From: Sarcomyxa edulis
Taxonomy: Eukaryota; Basidiomycota; Agaricomycetes; Agaricales; Mycenaceae
Direction of reading: 5' to 3'
Assembly: GCA_009761415.1 (NCBI GenBank)
Contig: QUOL01000016.1
Coordinates: 496,001 to 560,000 of the forward strand
DNA length: 64,000 nt
A program made the translations under genes and the position numbers. This document shows, piece after piece, positions 1 through 9,535 of this stretch. The stretch's first letter is position 1. Each line of letters opens with the position of its first letter. The notes below the pieces were generated by a model. That model was not told where the DNA came from and searched no databases. It was given only the letters and a program-made list of their open reading frames with translations.

Positions 1-555
1 TTTCCGACTTCGGCCTTTCCTGTGGGATCTCTCCATTGACTAATGCACTGTGTAAAGTTAAAGATGCAGTTCAAGAACGAAGACTGAGGTGTACATACTT
101 GTAGACAGAATACGTGGCTGCAGCCGGCTACCGAAGCGAATGTTAGTAAGACTACAGATCTCGAAGTGAACAGTGATCGTACTCAGCAAGCCGTAAGTTA
201 TAGGTTTTTCCAGACAGATACAGCAAGGATCGTCCTCCGGGTCAAACGCTGTAGAGATCTCCTTCGCTTTCCCTAGAGAAGAACTGGGTCCAGGATCCGG
301 GTTGGGTGGTCTATCATGTCGGAACCAGCAGCTTTCTCCTCTCCTGCAGAAGCCTTGTACATGTTCGGTCAGCCGATACACATGGATCTACGAAACAAAC
401 CTACCTTGCGCGTAAAACTTGCAAGTCTTTGACTGATCGAAACGAGTCAGTTTCCCGTTCGGATGGCTAAACTTGCAGTTCTTGGAGAAACAGCCTCGGG
501 GCTCATTGTAATAGCGACATATCCCTCGAGGTTTTGAAGTTATGGGTCGCTCCAT
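1..555 (-). CDS. Makorin-like CCCH zinc finger / RING E3 ligase (5' part only)
   Basis: The ATG at 555-553 opens a protein with two CCCH fingers. The first includes CRYYNEPRGCFSKNCKFSH and the second includes CKFYAQGFCRRGESCWFRH. A low-complexity linker follows, then a C3HC4 RING that starts CCICLEKP and continues GCSHVFCLQCISQW. Exons read as 555-405, 353-183, 127-99 and 47 to the left edge, all with GT-AG introns of 48-55 nt. The CCCH-CCCH-RING order is that of makorin ubiquitin ligases, which modify RNA-associated and other substrates. The C-terminal part, including the end of the RING and any last CCCH finger, lies outside the window. A generic CCCH/RING protein such as an LEE1-like relative is the main alternative. 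Confidence 0.82.
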
Positions 556-685
556 GGGCTCATTTGGTAGAATGTAGAATCGACTGCCCTGTCAGGAGAG
601 AACAGATGAGATTGCCACAAGTGGCGGTGCCACGCTACCGTATTTTGTTAGGTCTCAAATTTGCTCTTATTTTTGTGCCAGTGGC

Positions 686-1157
686 CATGCATGTGGCCAT
701 GGAGGTCGCCTACGAAGCGCGGGAAGTCCGAGCTTCAAATTCGAAAAAAAAAAAACATTTGATCTGCAAGTGAGACTGCGAATCCCATTCCTCAACCTGT
801 GTCAAAAGTGTAGTTTGAAGTCGCAGCCTTATTACATTGCGTAGATAAGGTGTACTAGGTATAACGATATAGAAGAGAGAAAAAAAACTACCGCAACGAA
901 AATCGAACCCACGACATCACGTTTATCTCGCACAGAACAGAAACTCGTAACCACTGCACTACAGAGGCATTGATATTCAGTCAAATGTAGAGGCTATATC
1001 GCGCGATCATTGTCACATGCTCGTCACGGCCGCGAGTTCACTACTGGTTTTTCGACAACATTTTCTGTACACCGGGGCTCCACCCACTAAGCTCTAGAAT
1101 ATATCGGAATACCTTCTAGGTATACTAGCCTACCTACCGTTTTTTTTCCTAATACTT
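686..1157 (-). repeat. Dispersed repeat copy 1 (unoccupied transposon target site)
   Basis: The reverse complement of this 472-bp stretch matches 9104-9413 joined to 16203-16364, base for base over most of its length. The only clear difference is an A-rich run near 745. The second copy is interrupted at exactly one point by the transposon at 9414-16202. Here the same point (CT, read on the minus strand at 849-848) is intact, so this copy is a natural empty site. The unit carries a tRNA-like Pol III segment at 888-967. Beyond 1157, weaker similarity to about 8745-8892 continues, so the family is older and longer than this recent pair. Confidence 0.88.
888..967 (-). ncRNA. tRNA-like Pol III unit in repeat copy 1
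   Basis: On the minus strand the segment has a tRNA-style A box (TAGTGCAGTGG), a B-box-like GGTTCGATTTT about 45 nt later and then a run of eight T that could end Pol III transcription. The D-arm and acceptor stem do not pair well, so it is a tRNA-derived sequence (SINE-like) rather than a working tRNA gene. The same unit is at 9293-9372 in copy 2. Confidence 0.5.
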
Positions 1158-1342
1158 CTATGCAGTCTCTGTTAAGTTAACATAACACCTTCACCTCGCT
1201 TTCACCTGAGACTCGGACTGAGTGACTGTCTGTCACGTCACATTCTCGTCGCTCTCAACAATCAACGCGTCGCGTCGCCGCCGTCGACTCTCGCCAAACT
1301 CTCGCATTACTTCTCACTTACATTACAGACCCTCAGTACACA

Positions 1343-3761
1343 ATGCCTGAGGTACTTGAGTCCATAACCTCGTGCTCCTTGGCAAACTACTGGTACAACT
1401 CTGTCAAGAGTATATGCACCCTCATCCTCCTCTCAATTTACCTGGATGCGACCGATGCAGAGCAAAAAAGGGCACCCTCATCCTCTTTAGCTTCTCAAGG
1501 CCATGCGTACTCTATTGAACCTGGATCACGCGTTGCTCGAGGGCCACGCTTTGCTCCCAAAGAGGTATATCCACCAATTGGCAACACAACCATTGCTGGG
1601 GCAAAACTTCGACTTCGAGACGTGTTGTTCAATCCACGGAACGTGATATTGCAGTTTGAATATGGGGAACGTGAGCTATGGCTTCAGGTGCGCTGTTCTA
1701 TACATTAATTTCTGTCATACTATGTGCTAAACTCCACCGTTCCTCATATCCGTTATAGGTTCAGATGCTCACTCATACCGTCGTTCAGATCTTCAGCCGC
1801 AGCCAATGGGATGATACACTGTCGAAGGTTGATAAGAAGGTGACTTCCTAGTTTTGGTTACATCTTTCTTCTCTCTTAAACGACTTTGATACTAGTCAAG
1901 AGGCTTCAAAATTGGAATGGCATTAGACTTCAACGACTATGTTCTAACGTTTCTTACGCTAGATATGATGTTCACGGTTCGTCCCTCACTTTCTGTTGTA
2001 GTTCCATTCCTCTGACACGTATCAATCCTGTACATAGCCAAACTGGGCGTTTTCGAGAGAGAGTCTGCCCGCCCAACATGCTGATGTCTACCTGGCATTT
2101 CCGACTTTCCTGTCAGATGCCGTAGAATGGGCTGAATCGCGTCAAGGAAGCAACAGAGACGGTCTTGCTGTCAATGCTATACGAAAAGCTGCGACGGTCT
2201 TTGGAGGAGTCGGCGTGTATACAGTATGTGAGCTGTTTTTCAGAGCAGGTAAGTGCTTTCCCATCGTTCGAGATTTGAGATGCTTACATACTTACATGGC
2301 ATACAGGGCTTTCTCCTTTTCTCACCGAGGCTGAAGTCTTCGATGTTCCATCCCGATTTGCTCGGTTCTGTGAGGCGTTATACGCCCACATTGAGAAGGG
2401 ACACAAACATCTCTGGTACGGTCCTTTTTGAGTGTCTTCTTTTATATATATATATACGTGATCTTTTGACAGGAACTTTGTTCAACCCTTTCTTCACGGA
2501 ACATTCTCTCTGGCGGTCAACAATGATGACCGTCTTCTGTTCCGGTCATGGCTTAATGTGTATGCCCGTGACCGCTGCTATATACCGCAGCGTATGCGAC
2601 AGCTTTGGGATTCGTATCACGTACGTTGTTGCATTGTTCTGCACTTTGAGTCGATAAATCACCGTATTTCTTTTCTCAGGAACGGCTGGATACTTTGGCT
2701 GCTTTGGATACTGTCTGGCCTCGTGATTATTCACAAAATTTGTTCGATGTTTTCGAACCTTCCTATCTAGAAACATCTCTTACCAAACCAGAGAATCTGG
2801 GCCACCTTATATTTGGTGAAACTGCATGGATAGATCTTGGGGGTACGATTTGGCACGACAATCCTCTCGACGGATATTTTGAAGCCCATGGTGCGTACTC
2901 GATCCTCCAGTTTATTCTGTTCATTTATATTTGCAACTAGGCATCTTGTCCACTACTCCCACCTATCTAGATCCTCGGCCTTTGGCTTCCCTTTTCGTTG
3001 GTTCTCTTCGAGAATCTTGGGTTCATACCTATCTCTACAACTCGAATGAGAAATCTATTTGGTCACTTGTCCGTGCATTTCCTTCGAATTCTCTTCCCAT
3101 GACCAGACCCTCCAGTCTTGTCAGACGGTACGTCTCCTTCTTGGTTTGCATTGACACCATCTCAATTATTTATGCCCACTTGTCTCAGGCGCCGGGGGGG
3201 TAAGGGCCCCAATACAGAAGTCACTCTGGTGGTAGGTGCTTCTCGCCAGAAACAGCTGTTCGACTACATTGTGAAACATACGAATGAATACGCCGTCGGA
3301 CCACTTGATTATTGTGGTATAGGCCATATATTCTTGGGGCAGTACGTCGTTTATTTTCTTTGTCATTTATATCTTTAGATTAATCTCTTCTTAGTATTGT
3401 TATCTGCAGAAACGATCCTACTGTGCCTTCCTACATCGTGGCTCGTCTTGAGCAGGGTATCAAGAGGAGGAGCCGAGTCAAGTTGGGAAAAAGAAAGGAA
3501 GCAGTATCTATCCCTAAGAAAGGTACCAAGAAGGGAAAGGGAAAGGAACGAGGGAAGGGGAAGCGTAAGCGTGATGATGATGATGATGAGGTGGCAGAAG
3601 TTGTGGCCTCGGAAAAGCCACCTTCCAAAGCCACGATTTTGGGGACGTCCCTCGTCGAGAATCAGGCTTCCCCGGTACAACTTGAAGATAAGTTGGATGA
3701 TCCTCCAGCCCCAAAGCGACGTCGTTTATCTGCGGATAAACGACTTCTTCTTAATTTATAG
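1343..3761 (+). CDS. Hypothetical multi-exon protein with Lys-rich nuclear-type tail
   Basis: I do not recognise the family. The ATG at 1343 opens a chain that continues through at least nine GT-AG introns: for example after 1687, at 1842-1896, 1979-2040 and around 2940, 3130 and 3345. The total is about 600-700 residues. The body is rich in aromatic and acidic residues (for example RDYSQNLFDVFEPSYLE, then AWIDLGGTIWHDNPLDGYFE). The last exon (about 3411-3761) is strikingly biased: Lys/Arg/Gly blocks, a DDDDDE run, then PAPKRRRLSADKRLL, which looks like a nuclear localisation signal. The reading frame is open across the predicted junctions, so it is probably an expressed, lineage-restricted gene. 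It lies between the two inverted repeat copies. Confidence 0.6.
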
Positions 3762-3832
3762 TTATGCTTATTGTAATCTTTATCTCTAAATATTCTTGCA
3801 TATATATGTTATACAGCTATACATCATAGTCC

Positions 3833-5486
3833 TTATTGATGAAGCTTCTCCAACTCTTTCACCACGGCTCGAAAAACATTCCACGCTGTCCCAATCGAAA
3901 TATTGGGGCAGCCCAACACAACATATGCACCATCTGCCTCCGCCTGAAATTCTGCGGTGACAAAGCGAAAGGCAGCATCGCGCGCCGCTTCACCTCCATA
4001 CGCTTCTCGCAGGTGAAGTAGGGTATCGTGGTTGATACCAATGGAGCAGTTGTGGGCAATCATGGAGACGGTTTGGGGGGCAACAAGCATGTGGCGGGGC
4101 GACTTCTTGGATGGATTGAGTTTCCCTTTACTCGGGGAAAGGCGGTGGTTGTTCCAGTATTCTCGGAATAAATCCAAGCGTTGCTGGATTAGAGGTACCC
4201 AGAGCCAATAAAAGGTTTTTCTGGTACGATGTATTATATCATGAGCGCTATGGCAGACAGAGAGGCTTGGGTTTCACGTACACTTGAAGGTCCTCAACCG
4301 GAGAAAACCAGCCTGCTGCTGACCCAGATTGGATAACAAACTTCAGGGTATGGCCTTCACCTTCTCGTTGCCAGCGCCAGAAAGACTCAATGGGGGTATT
4401 TCCAGTGCTAGCTATCTGTACGGATGCAGGCCATTCGGGAGCCTGGTACTCAGGTGCAGCTTCTAGTCTGTAATGCAACATATGTAGACTTGGATCAGGT
4501 CATCAGATGCAACCAGAACTGGAAGGTATGTACCGTAACACGTCGTGAATTTTCAGCATCTCGTTCACCTCCGTACCCTTGTCAGTCGTCAATTGGAGGG
4601 ATATACGGTCTACAAATCCGTGTTAGATACGGTCACAGATGTAGAAAATAATATACGCACTTCCTCGAGCTTCTACTAGGTCCAGGTAGTAGTGGGCCAT
4701 AGTCATACTGGTACGCACTTTTGGCATAAGGACCAGTGCATGGACATACGCCGAAAATTGATCCTTTGACGCGTAAATTGGAAGATGTATACCTTCACCA
4801 ATATTTAGTCCTTGCTGAGCCATTTTCTCGTGGCCATCTTGATGCTCTTGATGCCATGGACCTAATGCATTCAAGGGTGTACGGATCTTTCTCTTACGCT
4901 TTGATCCAACAAATCGATCGACAAATTCGTCGTCAAAATGGTCATGAAGAACTATACGCAGGTTATCGCTAGAAAATCAAGTCTATTAGAACCCAAGTCT
5001 CATTTCAGGATGTGTTGACACACCGGGGAATCAGAGTGCCTTCATTTGCAAGTCTTTGCTTCACTTGTGCGACGCCCCATCGCCCTTGGACATCACTAGA
5101 CTTGAGATCAAGCACTTTTTGCATAGTGTCTATCGGATCCATTTTGCTCTTGTTTTTCCGTACCGAACCTACATTGAGTCGTTTGCGTAATTTGAACAAA
5201 GTAGAACGCCTTGAAGTTGTCACTAGTCAGTCGGCACATCCTAGACATCTTGATATTCAACACTTACCTCAAATGTAAGTCGAACTCAATACCCAGACGA
5301 GCAACCTGGTCTTCCCAATTCAAGCCAGAGCCACTGTTTTCACGGCTATATTGTTCGAATGCAGTAAGAAGAGCGTCATCTGAAGGATCTGTATTATTTA
5401 TTCATCAGTCTGACGTCTGACCATCCGTATACTCGTGTCTTACAGTCTTTAGAGGCATGCTGGTTAGATCCACTAGCATTGACCAT
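3833..5486 (-). CDS. Integrase-core (DDE) domain protein, orphan basidiomycete type
   Basis: The ATG at 5486 starts MVNASGSNQHASKD, and seven or so exons follow. The N-terminal third (about 5392-5023) is helix-rich and resembles the HTH region of this family (STLFKLRKRLNVGSVRK). The catalytic core follows. The candidate acid triad is D in HQEHQDGHEKM, D in QLTTDKGTEV and E in NTPIESFWRW. The C-terminus (4177-3833) has the family block FREYWNNHRLSPSKG and ends KELEKLHQ. Agaricomycete genomes carry many such genes, annotated as integrase core domain proteins. They show the retroviral integrase/transposase fold, but I see no gag, RT, LTR or terminal repeats here. It could be a domesticated or non-autonomous transposase gene. 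All three acids and all splice sites appear intact. Confidence 0.75.
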
Positions 5487-5800
5487 CTCAGTAACTAGGA
5501 CAGTGATGCAGTGAGGAGTGAAAAAACACAGAGAAGGACGGTTGTGGTAGGGACAACTTGAAGTGTGACCAAGAAAGTACCGGACCGACTGAACTGAGCG
5601 TCCGGAATGCCAAAGGCCGTTCAGTATTTCTCCAAGCTCTTTCAATCACAAAGTTTGATAGATTCTGGTACGATCTATGCACAAAAGATAACCAGTATAT
5701 AGAGGTAATGGAAGATGAAGATGTGCTACTAGGATACCAGTGAGCCTACAATTACATACAAGTGCGTACCTATGAAGAATTCGAAGGAGAGGTGGACACA
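5487..5800. other. Intergenic region
   Basis: This stretch separates the start of the integrase-core gene from the stop of the alpha-kinase. I see no coding exon in it. It should hold the integrase gene promoter and the alpha-kinase terminator. Confidence 0.4.
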
Positions 5801-8268
5801 TCAAGTGCTTTGGTGGATCTCGAACGTAGAGTCATAATCGTCAACCTGCTCCCCAGATTCAAGAGCTATATCCTGCTCCTTCAAAATCACAGCCTTGTTT
5901 AGTTTGGCAGCTTCAAGAGCGTCACGGAGATCCTCCACTTGGAAGCGGAAGCGAAGGCAAGTGTTCGTGCATGCATGACTATCAATGAAGTCGAGGATTC
6001 CATCTACATCGAGGTCTCCAAGGCCAGAGTGTCTGAATATATGCGGGAAACACGTCAGAAAGAGACGTATCATTTTAGACTGAACAGAAAGTGCTCACCC
6101 AAAGAGCGTATGAGCCATAGGGTCAAATAAAACGAGCTGAGGGACACGGCCAGGTTCTGCATGCATCGATCCTTGAATAAGAGCCAGATGAAATACAGAC
6201 AAACGTCATAGAAGCGGTGCAACATACCTTGAATATCGGCAAGAGAGAAAGTAGATGCAGTATGATTCATCACGAAGTGAGCAAACGCTGAGATTGTTGC
6301 AGACAGCTTGTCCGTATGGTTATTGGTACCCAATGTTCCGCTAAATTTTGTGACAACGGAGGAGGAACGTAGGGGCTCAACAAGATAGGCGTGTCGTTCC
6401 TCTACACCGTTGCGGGTTATTGTATTGATAACAAACCCGTCCGAAACAGTGAAGTCTGGCGATAAAAATGGTGGACAAAACTTGAGAGAGAGATGATAGA
6501 TATTAATATTGAAACGTACCAGCCAATTCAATGCCCGAGTCTTTTCCCAACTGGAAGAACAGTGTCCTGAACATATCCATCATCTTGAGACGAATCAAAT
6601 CCCTGATTAACAGGTTCTCGTTCTGTTGCAGCCCATTGCCAGGTCCAAGACCAATATCAAGGAAGCGTTTGGCAACGTATTGTTGATCGTCAATGCGTAA
6701 CTAGTTCAAAAAATACAGCCCACAATTAGTGGGTACGATTGACAGCACAAGATATAATGACGCACCAGAAACACCTGCTTTGACCTCCCCTCTGAGCCTA
6801 CTGGAACATGCATGGTCTCAACTGCTAGATCCCCTGTTCTAACCCTAGAGCTCTCCGAAATATATTCTTCCCCACTGACTGAGTCAACAACGCATGTCAT
6901 GGTCTTGAATGTTACGACGTCGGTCTTGACAACTTTGGGCTTTTGGAAGAACTTGGAATCTCTTGTACTCCCAAAGGTTGTGGTGAGGATGGTCCCGCTC
7001 ACTTGAATACAAAGGTTGTGCTCAGGGATAGATGGTTCGAGATAAGATAAGGGATTGTCAACTTACTTCCTTTTGCCCGTTTTTCTGAGCTAGTCCTAGA
7101 GGTACCCTTACGCTTATTGGAGGTGCTGAAGCTGTCATTGATAGCTGGCATGGCTGTACGGGTCGTATACTAGAAGAAGTGAAATAGGTCAATGTGGTTC
7201 TGATCCATAGGGTTGAAAACTCGGAGACTAACCCTATTCTCATCGACAAAAACCTCGAGCTGGAGGACCGACCCTTTTGCTAGCTTCAGCTTAGAGGTAT
7301 TATTCAAAACCAATTCTTTCTCTGGGAGTGAGTTATAGTATTCAAAAAACGCTTTGATGGTGAGTGATTTGGCAAAGGGAGCGATGTTTATGTTGTTTGA
7401 GAAGCGAAGTTCACAATCATCTCTGAGGAAAAGAAATAGATGAGGACATGGACATACAGAATAGTTGATAAGAATAAGAACGTACGGGCTCAAGTCCTGG
7501 GTATGACCCTCTATCTTAGTCCACCGAGGATTCACCTGAAGAACTAAGTCCTCTAAGACCGCTACATAGACAATGATTTTAGTCTCAAAATCAGAGATAA
7601 ATACTCGGTGGATGGAACGTACTGGACATGTTAGTCTCAGAAGGGAATGTCAACGTTCCAGTTCCAAAATGCTTGTCCACCACATTTCCACGCCGAACGG
7701 AAAAAATAATAGTCCACATACTTCCTCCTGAGGAGGCTGCACCACGAATCGAGGTAAGATCAGCATGGCTAGTGGCAGGCCCTACGAGGCCGGTAGCACC
7801 GGCGGTATTGAGTGGAATGCCAGGGCGTCCTCCTATAGAGTGATTGAGCATCTCCTTTCGGAGAGCTACACTTGAAGCCTTTGAAGGGTCTTGTTCCCCT
7901 CGTGTCGCAAGATCTTGTTAATTTAGATTAGCAAGGAAAAGTGACAAAGGATACGAAGTCACTGACCCAGCCGTTTGCATGTACCACAAGGATCGGACGA
8001 TAGGTTTCTACCGCAGAGGCCACAGCTAGAACACTGAGCAAAACCCTAAATCAAAGAGTATGTCTATAATCAAGAAGTCTAAGCAGAAAACAAGAATATC
8101 GCTCACCTTGATGGCTTGGATGTCCTCTTGAGACTGATCAGGAGCAGCGATCTTCTTGCATTTTGAACAAAGGCCTGGAGATCCACGAGGAAAGATCTCA
8201 AGACAACCATCCAGCTCGTTGTCCGGACCTCCACAAGGCTGGTCATTGGTAGGCTGAGAGTCGGTCAT
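5801..8268 (-). CDS. Alpha-kinase (MHCK/EF2K-type) with Cys-rich N-terminus
   Basis: The ATG at 8268 starts MTDSQPTNDQPCGG. The first two exons contain several CxxC pairs (LCSKCKK, CSSCGLCGRN, CGTCKR) that probably bind zinc. A middle region of about 350 residues is poorly conserved. The C-terminal alpha-kinase domain covers roughly 7000-5880. Landmarks are the ADIQG motif (FSLADIQG), the FDPMAHT segment, and the glycine-rich GLGDLDVDGILDFIDSH followed by ACTNTCLRF, whose His and Cys positions match the zinc site of alpha-kinases. These enzymes phosphorylate Ser/Thr in helical substrates and have expanded greatly in Agaricomycetes. The last exon ends STFEIHQST. Exon borders in the middle are approximate; no break was seen. 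Confidence 0.78.
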
Positions 8269-9103
8269 CACAGGAATAAGAAGGACAAAGTATAGCCAGA
8301 TATGGGGGGAGTTTGGACGAAAGACGAAAGACGAAAGATGAAAGAGAAAAAAAGGTGAGTTGAGGGCTACCTTATAATCGTTCAAATCTCAAGGGGAGCA
8401 GGGACCACTCCAAGTGGCGCCATCGAAATGCCGGTTTAGCCTATTGTAAAGACATGGGATCTTGTGGAGTGAACACTCTGGACGCCTCAAATATTTGAAT
8501 TAGACCACAAGATTGTCCCTTATTGTCAGAGCAACAGGATACAAGTGACAATACTACTGGATGAGGTCCTGGTGTCTGCCTTGGCCTACGTTCTGCAGGT
8601 CAAATAGCATGCACTGGGCTGTGGAGCACATCGATTCATCAGCATTATTGCGATGTCATGCAAGGGTATGATAGGGCGCACCATTGAAGACCATTCTACC
8701 GATGGAAAATGATGCTTAATTTAGCACCTCTACGCGCTTTGACTTGGTGGTGCTTGAGTGTACGCGGAGTCAATACGGAGACATTATGGAATCTCAAACT
8801 AAGGTGACGCGTGCGTGTGACGTGACAAATAGTCACGCCCGGGTGAAAGCGAGGGGAAGGCATCACCATATGACGATGGAAACTCCACCGAAGTATTAGA
8901 AAAAAGAGAGGCAGGTGAAAGGTCATGATCAGAAGGTATTCCACTATATTTGGGAGCTTAGTAGGTGGAGCCCCGGTGTACAGAAAAATATTCATGAAAA
9001 ACGGCGAAAGATTGGGAGCGGTGAGGGCGATGGTACACACATGACAACAATGTAACCTGAGGCATAGAAGAGATATCGAGATATTGTGGTTGAAACAGCT
9101 TCC
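8269..9103. other. Gene-free stretch with an old repeat copy
   Basis: No coding exon is convincing here. Within it, 8745-9010 is a diverged copy of the dispersed repeat: it shares the GTGACGTGACA region, a GGTGAAAGCGAGG block, the AAGTATTAG start and the GGTGGAGCCCCGGTGTACAG block with copies 1 and 2. It lacks the tRNA-like part. Confidence 0.5.
8745..9010 (+). repeat. Diverged copy of the dispersed repeat
   Basis: It aligns with the reverse complement of about 1260-1030 and with 9104-9210, with many mismatches. It extends further on the 5' side than the recent copy 2, which shows the family is longer than the 472-bp core. It ends before the tRNA-like segment. Confidence 0.55.
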
Positions 9104-9413
9104 AAGTATTAGGAAAAAAAACGGTAGGTAGGCTAGTATACCTAGAAGGTATTCCGATATATTCTAGAGCTTAGTGGGTGGAGCCCCGGTGTACAGAAAA
9201 TGTTGTCGAAAAACCAGTAGTGAACTCGCGGCCGTGACGAGCATGTGACAATGATCGCGCGATATAGCCTCTACATTTGACTGAATATCAATGCCTCTGT
9301 AGTGCAGTGGTTACGAGTTTCTGTTCTGTGCGAGATAAACGTGATGTCGTGGGTTCGATTTTCGTTGCGGTAGTTTTTTTTCTCTCTTCTATATCGTTAT
9401 ACCTAGTACACCT
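9104..9413 (+). repeat. Dispersed repeat copy 2, left part
   Basis: This part is near-identical to the reverse complement of 848-1157. It stops at the CT (9412-9413) that forms the left target-site duplicate of the transposon, and the rest of the copy resumes at 16203. It carries the tRNA-like unit at 9293-9372. Confidence 0.88.
9293..9372 (+). ncRNA. tRNA-like Pol III unit in repeat copy 2
   Basis: The A-box-like TAGTGCAGTGG is at 9300-9310 and the B-box-like GGTTCGATTTT at 9352-9362, followed by T8 at 9373-9380. Stem pairing is poor, so this is a tRNA-derived element, not a decoding tRNA. It is identical to the copy at 888-967. Confidence 0.5.
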
Positions 9414-9424
9414 CATCAGGAAAA
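9414..9424 (+). repeat. Left terminal inverted repeat of the transposon
   Basis: CATCAGGAAAA pairs with the reverse complement of 16192-16202. Similarity stops after 11 bases, apart from shared AATTGG subterminal motifs. The transposase stop codon is only about 120 bp inside this end. Confidence 0.85.
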
Positions 9425-9535
9425 CCCCTAAATTACAATGCAGCTCAATTGGTGCGGTTTCGACTAATTCGAACTCTGGCAACAATCACGAAACAATTGT
9501 GCCACAATAGAATAATTGGGAGAAATTGTTGTTCA

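Noticed and set aside
3431..3714. Ser/Pro-rich open frames on the minus strand
   Set aside because: They are the antisense of the Lys/Asp-rich last exon of the plus-strand gene at 1343-3761.
9293..9372. A functional tRNA gene
   Set aside because: A and B boxes and a T run are present, but the acceptor and D stems do not pair and the B box ends TTTT rather than TCC.
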